Source: a bacterium BMS3Bbin14
GTDB lineage: Bacteria; Desulfobacterota; Desulfobulbia; Desulfobulbales; Desulfobulbaceae
Assembly: GCA_002897615.1 (NCBI GenBank)
Contig: BDTX01000011.1
Location: 1 to 64,000, forward strand
DNA: 64,000 bases
Direction: 5' to 3'
Position 1 is the stretch's first letter, and the number at the start of each line of letters is the position of its first letter. The notes below the pieces were generated by a model that saw only the letters and a program-made list of their open reading frames with translations, did no database searches and was not told where the DNA came from. Shown here one piece after another: positions 59,756 to 64,000 of this stretch. The position numbers and the translations under genes are program-made.

Positions 59756-59974
59756 CCTGGATTCGTGAGCGTTCGAGAACGGTGCAGGTGCAAGGCGGCA
59801 ACGATGTTGATTATTCTGGTGTGATGTCAACGAGTTGCCAACGCGGCAGATGCGCCATTCCCGGGCGCCCCGGAGGGCGGCGCGGTTAAGACCGGCAAAT
59901 GCATTTATTCAGAAATAATGCAATAAATGCCACATATTGCATAAAATGCTATCTCAAGCCGTCACGGATTCAGG
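59756..59974 (-). repeat. Dispersed repeat family A, copy 9 (reverse orientation)
   Basis: 219 bp. Read on the minus strand it runs from CCTGAATCCGTGACGGCTTG to the other end; on + it begins CCTGGATTCGTGAGCGTTCG and ends CAAGCCGTCACGGATTCAGG. It has the hairpin GGCGGCAACGATGTTGATTA with GTCAACGAGTTGCC and the AT-rich half. The central GC block is expanded (GGGCGCCCCGGAGGGCGGCGCGG). It lies in the gap of about 400 bp between the kinase and the helicase genes. Nothing else is evident there. Confidence 0.88.
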
Positions 59975-60115
59975 TTGAACTATTACCTGGGAAGCAAAGA
60001 TGTGTCAAGAAGATGGATGCATTCCCGGATTGCCTGCCCGGCGAGGCCGTGTTATGGATGTGGTTTTACAGGGAGAAGAGGATGAGACAATGATTGAGAA
60101 GGAGACTAGGGAAAA

Positions 60116-62122
60116 ATGGCGGCGTCCGGGTCGATAAAAAAAATTTTCGGCCCCGATGGCGTCCTGGCCGGTCATCTTGGCGGCTATGAACCCCGGCCCG
60201 GCCAGCAACAAATGGCGGCGGCAGTGGCAACGGCCCTGGGGGGTTCGGATGAGATAAGCTTTACCGAACCGGACCAGGCCGTCTGCCTTGTGGTCGAGGC
60301 GGAAACCGGCCTGGGCAAAACCCTGGCCTATCTCGTCCCGGCGGTCCTGAGCGGCCGCAAGGTTGTGGTCTCCACCAATACCCGCAACCTGCAGGACCAG
60401 ATCCTTAAGCATGAAATACCATTTATCCGGAAATATATCGAGCCGCAGCTGCGGGCGCTCTGTGTCAAGGGGCGGCAGAACTATCTCTGCCTGTACCGCT
60501 GGCATCAGTACCGGGCCGCCGGGCAGCCGGCCCTGGTTGCCGACCAGGCCGCGGACCGGATAGACGGCTGGCTGAAAAAAACCACCTTTGCCGACCGCGC
60601 CGAGCTGACATGGCTACCCGGCGCCTCGCCGCTATGGCGGAAAATCTGCTGTCTTCCCCATTTCTGCCTGGGCGGCGACTGTCCTGACGGCGCGGCTTGT
60701 TTTCTCAACCGCCTGCGCCGCGAGGCGGCCGCCAGCCGCCTTCTGGTGGTCAACCATCACCTGCTTTTCTCCGACCTCGCCGTCCGCCGCAGCGGCCATG
60801 GCGAGGTACTGCCCCGCTACGAAGCGGTTATTTTTGACGAGGCCCATCATGTCGAAAACGTGGCCACCACCTTTTTCGGTTTTTCCTTCAGCCGCTACCA
60901 GGTGCTTGACCTGGCTGCCGATGTGGAGCGCAGCGCCCGGTCGGGACTGGCAGGGGAAAAACAGCAAGAGGTGCAGGGGGCGGCCGGCTCGCTGGTCGGC
61001 CTGCTGGAACAGTTTTTCTCCCGGTTCCCCGCCGCCCTCGGCCGTTTTCCCCTGGCCGGCCTGCGGGATACCCAGCCGGAGTTCGAGCGCCGGCGCGACA
61101 CGCTGCTCGAGGCTTTTCATCGCCTGGCCGGGTCAATGGACGGCCTGGACAACCGGGAAGAGCCCTGGGGCCAGTACATCCTGCGCTGTGAAGAGTTGGC
61201 CTCCCGCCTGGACACCATCACGGCCGAGACCTTTACGGACATCCCGGCCGAGGACGTTCGCTTTGTCCACTGGTATGAACGCCGGGAAAAGAACCTGGTG
61301 CTTTCGGCCACGCCCATTGATGTGGCCGATGACCTGCAGGAAACGCTCTTTACCTCGATGGCCGCCGTTATCCTGACCTCGGCCACCCTTTCCGCGGGAG
61401 GCGATTTCACCTATTTTCGCCGGCGCCTGGGCCTGCCGGAAGAGACATCGACCCTGGCTTTTCCGTCGCCCTTTGATTATGCCAACCGTACCCTGCTCCA
61501 TGTGCCGGACAAAATGTTTCCGGAGCCGGCCGCGCCGGGCTACGGCGCGGCCCTGCACCAGCGGATAGAGGAACTGATCAGGCTGGCCGGCGGCCGGGCT
61601 CTGGTGCTGTTCACCTCCATCCAGGCCATGGAGAATGCCTGCCGGGCCCTGGAAGAGCGCCTGGAATTTCCCCTGCTGCTCCAGGGAACCGGGCCCCGCC
61701 ATGAACTGTTGTCCCGTTTTGCCAGGGAAAACGAGTCGGTACTCTTTGCCGTGTCCAGCTTCTGGGAGGGGGTCGATATCCCCGGCGAATCGCTGAGCCT
61801 GGTGATCATCGATAAATTACCGTTTGAAGTCCCGAGCGACCCTGTTATTATGGCACGGATCAACCGCATTCGCGCGGCCGGGGGAAATCCGTTTTTTGAC
61901 TTCCAGGTGCCCCGCGCCGTGCTCGGGCTGCGCCAGGGTGCCGGGCGGCTCATGCGCCGTACCAGTGACCGCGGGGTCATCGCGGTGCTCGATGTCCGGC
62001 TCTTCACCAAGGGCTACGGCCGTCGTTTTCTAAAAAGCCTGCCGCCGAGTCCTGTCTGCCGGGATCTGGACCGGGTCAAAACTTTTTTTGCCGAGGAACA
62101 TGACCACAATCAAACCGGCTGA
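60116..62122 (+). CDS. dinG: ATP-dependent DNA helicase, DinG/XPD family
   Basis: 668 aa superfamily 2 helicase. It has motif I VEAETGLGKTLAYLVPAV (Walker A), motif II VIFDEAHHVENVA (DEAH), KNLVLSATPI, VILTSATLSAGG, motif V/VI SSFWEGVDIPGESLSLVIIDKLPFEVPSDPVI and RQGAGRLMRRTSDRGVIAVLDVR. The four-cysteine Fe-S segment is C in VKGRQNYLC, then CCLPHFCLGGDCPDGAACF. The family unwinds damaged or RNA-bearing DNA. The start has AAGGAG about 12 bp upstream. Its end overlaps the next gene by 23 bp. Confidence 0.92.
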   Translation: MAASGSIKKIFGPDGVLAGHLGGYEPRPGQQQMAAAVATALGGSDEISFTEPDQAVCLVVEAETGLGKTLAYLVPAVLSGRKVVVSTNTRNLQDQILKHEIPFIRKYIEPQLRALCVKGRQNYLCLYRWHQYRAAGQPALVADQAADRIDGWLKKTTFADRAELTWLPGASPLWRKICCLPHFCLGGDCPDGAACFLNRLRREAAASRLLVVNHHLLFSDLAVRRSGHGEVLPRYEAVIFDEAHHVENVATTFFGFSFSRYQVLDLAADVERSARSGLAGEKQQEVQGAAGSLVGLLEQFFSRFPAALGRFPLAGLRDTQPEFERRRDTLLEAFHRLAGSMDGLDNREEPWGQYILRCEELASRLDTITAETFTDIPAEDVRFVHWYERREKNLVLSATPIDVADDLQETLFTSMAAVILTSATLSAGGDFTYFRRRLGLPEETSTLAFPSPFDYANRTLLHVPDKMFPEPAAPGYGAALHQRIEELIRLAGGRALVLFTSIQAMENACRALEERLEFPLLLQGTGPRHELLSRFARENESVLFAVSSFWEGVDIPGESLSLVIIDKLPFEVPSDPVIMARINRIRAAGGNPFFDFQVPRAVLGLRQGAGRLMRRTSDRGVIAVLDVRLFTKGYGRRFLKSLPPSPVCRDLDRVKTFFAEEHDHNQTG

Positions 62123-63113
62123 TCCGTCAGCGCTCCGCACCTTTGCCAGCCGGCAGGCGGCAGTCATTGAAACCGCCATGCGCCGGGACCTGGCCGGGGC
62201 GCTGACCGATAACGACCCGCTGCTGGCCGAGGTGTTGAATTACGCCCTTTTCGGCGGCGGCAAACGTATCCGGCCCCTGTTGGCCGTTCTGTCCGCCCGG
62301 GTTTGCGGCGCGGCCGGGGAGGAGATCTACCGGCTGGCCGCCGCCTTTGAGTACCTGCATGTGGCCACCCTGGTGCACGATGATGTGATCGACCACGCCC
62401 GGGACCGGCGCGGCCGCGAATCCGTGGCGCGCAGGTACGGCATGGCCGCCGCCATTCTCGCCGGCGACTGGCTGCATGCCCGTTCCATGCACCTGATCGG
62501 CCGCTTTGCCGGGTCCCGGGGCCTGGACGTATTCTGCAGCTCCACGGCCGGCATGGTGGACGGCGAGTTTCTGCAACTTCGCCATGTGGCGGACGCCGGG
62601 ATGACGGAGCAGCAATACTTTGCGGTCATCCATCGCAAAACCGGTCTGCTCATCGCCGCCACCTGTGAGATCGGGGCGCTCCATGCCGGTGCCGGGCCGG
62701 AGCAGCAGGCGGCGCTGGCGACCTACGGCCGCAAACTGGGGGCGGCCTTCCAGGTGATCGACGACCTGCTCGATTATCTCGGCGACGCATCCAGTACCGG
62801 GAAAAAGACCGGCAATGATTTTATCGAGGGCAAGGTTACCCTGCCCCTGATCCATACCCTGTCTGCCGCTGAACCGGCGGCAAAAAAACGGTTGCACGAT
62901 CTCCTCCGGGGCGATCGTACCGCTCCCGGGGCGCTGGCTGTTGTCCACCGCCTGATCGAAGACTGCCATGGCTTCGAGTCTGCCCGGCAGACCGCGGAAC
63001 AACTGGTTGCCGAGGCGCTTGACACGCTTGCGCTGTTTGCTGAAACCGCGGAGCCGGAGAGCCTCTCCATGCTCGGCGGCCTGGCGCTCTACGTCCTGGC
63101 CCGGGACCGCTGA
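62100..63113 (+). CDS. Polyprenyl diphosphate synthase
   Basis: 337 aa from ATG 62100 (GAGGA 5 bp upstream; ATG 62088 possible). It has the first Asp-rich motif VATLVHDDVIDHARDRRG (DDxxD), GGKRIRPLLAVLS, and the second QVIDDLLDYLGD, all of the trans-isoprenyl diphosphate synthase family. It makes long-chain prenyl chains, likely octaprenyl-like for quinones, as the IspB type does. It starts inside the helicase 3' end, so they are co-transcribed. The next gene begins within its stop (TGATG). Confidence 0.92.
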   Translation: MTTIKPADPSALRTFASRQAAVIETAMRRDLAGALTDNDPLLAEVLNYALFGGGKRIRPLLAVLSARVCGAAGEEIYRLAAAFEYLHVATLVHDDVIDHARDRRGRESVARRYGMAAAILAGDWLHARSMHLIGRFAGSRGLDVFCSSTAGMVDGEFLQLRHVADAGMTEQQYFAVIHRKTGLLIAATCEIGALHAGAGPEQQAALATYGRKLGAAFQVIDDLLDYLGDASSTGKKTGNDFIEGKVTLPLIHTLSAAEPAAKKRLHDLLRGDRTAPGALAVVHRLIEDCHGFESARQTAEQLVAEALDTLALFAETAEPESLSMLGGLALYVLARDR

Positions 63114-64000
63114 TGTCCGGGCGAGGGCGCCCGTGGCTGCGGCTCGGCCTGGTCCTGCTCCTGGCCGGAGTCGCCGTTTTCTCGATCCGTCAGCAAGAAG
63201 AGCAGCACCCCCCGGAACAGAAACAGGAAAAAACTGTCATCGAGACCCTCTCCACTGTGGTGGTGCCGGAGACTACGGCGCCTGTTTTTGAAGAACCAGC
63301 CCCGCCCGCGCCGGAGCAGTCCGGGCAGTCCGAGGCCGAAGGCGGCGAAAAGAGCGTCGCCGGGGGGCAGGAACTGCCGCGCGTCGCCATTATCATCGAT
63401 GACATGGGCCATCACCGGCGGCTGGGCGCGGAACTGCTGGCCCTGGGCATGAACCTGACCTTTTCCTTTCTGCCCCACGCGCCCGTAACTGCCGAACAGG
63501 CTGAACAGGCCTGGCAGACAGGCCATGACATCCTGGTGCACATGCCCATGGAGGCGCGCGACCAGGCCTTTGATCCCGGGCCCGGCACCCTGTACCTCAA
63601 TGATTCGCCGGCAAAGATCAGGTCCCTTGCGGCGGAAAACCTGGCCCTGGTCCCTCATGCCATCGGCATGAACAACCATATGGGGTCCCGTTACACCGAA
63701 AATCGTCCGGCCATGCACGAGGTGTTGGCGCTGTTGCGGCAAAAGGGACTTTTTTATGTCGATTCCATGACCACGCCCCGAAGCGTCGGCATGGACGAGG
63801 CCCGTAAAATGGGCATCAAAACAGGCCGCCGCCGGGTTTTTCTCGACAACGTCAAGACCCGGAAAGATATCTGTCACCAGTTGAGACTCCTCGTCGCTGC
63901 GGCGAAAAAATATGGGCAGGCCATCGGGATCGGCCATCCCGACGAGGCAATGCTGAAGGCCCTGACCCGGTGCCGCGACCACCTGCTGCGGCAGGTCAGG
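63113..64000 (+). CDS. Divergent polysaccharide deacetylase (DUF610/YibQ type), 3' truncated by window edge
   Basis: ATG 63113 overlaps the prenyl synthase stop (TGATG); 296 codons are present and the frame is open at the window end. An N-terminal membrane anchor (WLRLGLVLLLAGVAVFSI) is followed by a charged Gln/Glu/Pro-rich linker (about 28-85). The catalytic domain begins RVAIIIDDMGHHRRLGAELL, with DD as metal ligand, then FLPHAP, HDILVHMPMEAR, IGMNNHMGSRYTENRPAMHEVL, FYVDSMTT and AIGIGHPDEAML, the divergent deacetylase set. It is predicted periplasmic, anchored in the inner membrane, with the linker spanning toward the wall. Confidence 0.9.
   Translation, partial: MSGRGRPWLRLGLVLLLAGVAVFSIRQQEEQHPPEQKQEKTVIETLSTVVVPETTAPVFEEPAPPAPEQSGQSEAEGGEKSVAGGQELPRVAIIIDDMGHHRRLGAELLALGMNLTFSFLPHAPVTAEQAEQAWQTGHDILVHMPMEARDQAFDPGPGTLYLNDSPAKIRSLAAENLALVPHAIGMNNHMGSRYTENRPAMHEVLALLRQKGLFYVDSMTTPRSVGMDEARKMGIKTGRRRVFLDNVKTRKDICHQLRLLVAAAKKYGQAIGIGHPDEAMLKALTRCRDHLLRQVR

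Noticed and set aside
59714-59830. N-terminal extension of the hybrid kinase from 59830
   Set aside because: It is translated family A copy 9, and the receiver domain begins after ATG 59713/59692.
8276-59974. Family A copies as a CRISPR array
   Set aside because: The copies are kilobases apart, in both orientations and each hairpin-structured. There are no regular short spacers or cas genes.

Overview
The window reads as a chromosome segment of a Gram-negative deltaproteobacterium-like organism. Desulfobulbaceae or another Desulfobacterota lineage is my best guess, inferred from gene content and style; no rRNA or other decisive marker is present. Supporting signs are a gyrA-gpsA pair, a chromosomal parAB locus with a perfect parS, an exosortase A (XrtA)-associated exopolysaccharide locus and an outer-membrane porin.

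Layout. 1-14.6 kb is housekeeping: gyrA 3' end, gpsA, an AIM24-like protein, rdgB-queH, a GAF-sigma54 activator of NifA type, two serine tRNAs, an SH3 protein, parB-parA-parS, nadB, a secreted DUF4412-like protein and a large M16 metalloprotease. 15.1-47.3 kb is an AT-richer polysaccharide island, all on the + strand. Its first third is the XrtA module: DUF3473-type deacetylase, FemAB, aminotransferase, exosortase, EpsI, SGNH-like protein, acyl carrier protein, two alpha/beta hydrolases, acyl-CoA ligase and PLP decarboxylase. The rest is polymer synthesis and decoration: GNAT/FemAB-like transferases, glycosyltransferases, Wzx flippase, O-antigen ligase/Wzy, beta-helix protein, CapA, ATP-grasp, a PaaK/CapK-like adenylating enzyme, deacetylase and WecB. 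47.3-54.1 kb is a compact GC-rich minus-strand operon with four glycosyltransferases (two of them MurG-like paralogues), a histidine phosphatase, a hexapeptide acetyltransferase and a deacetylase. 54.2-64 kb holds a porin with its own promoter and terminator, an MFS exporter, a REC-GAF-histidine kinase, a DinG/XPD helicase, a polyprenyl diphosphate synthase and a divergent polysaccharide deacetylase running off the end.

The most striking non-genic structure is a dispersed repeat of about 215 bp with terminal inverted repeats (TIR, near CCTGAATCCGTGA) and an internal hairpin. I count nine full, deleted or chimeric copies plus one solitary end. A second, smaller inverted-repeat family (three copies) lies beside or near it. 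Both look like MITE-type non-autonomous elements. They supply spurious start codons, one stop codon (beta-helix gene) and, for the MFS exporter, the last 19 codons. Other points of interest are two G10 tracts inside the PLP decarboxylase (candidate phase variation), a parS palindrome in the nadB leader, a decayed IS transposase, and a 70-nt hairpin between epsI and the SGNH gene.

How the genes fit together: the island plausibly makes, modifies, flips and polymerises a surface polysaccharide. The XrtA/EpsI pair links that polymer to sorting of PEP-CTERM proteins, none of which is encoded here. The ACP/ligase/decarboxylase/hydrolase set has no established function and is the best candidate for an undescribed tailoring pathway.
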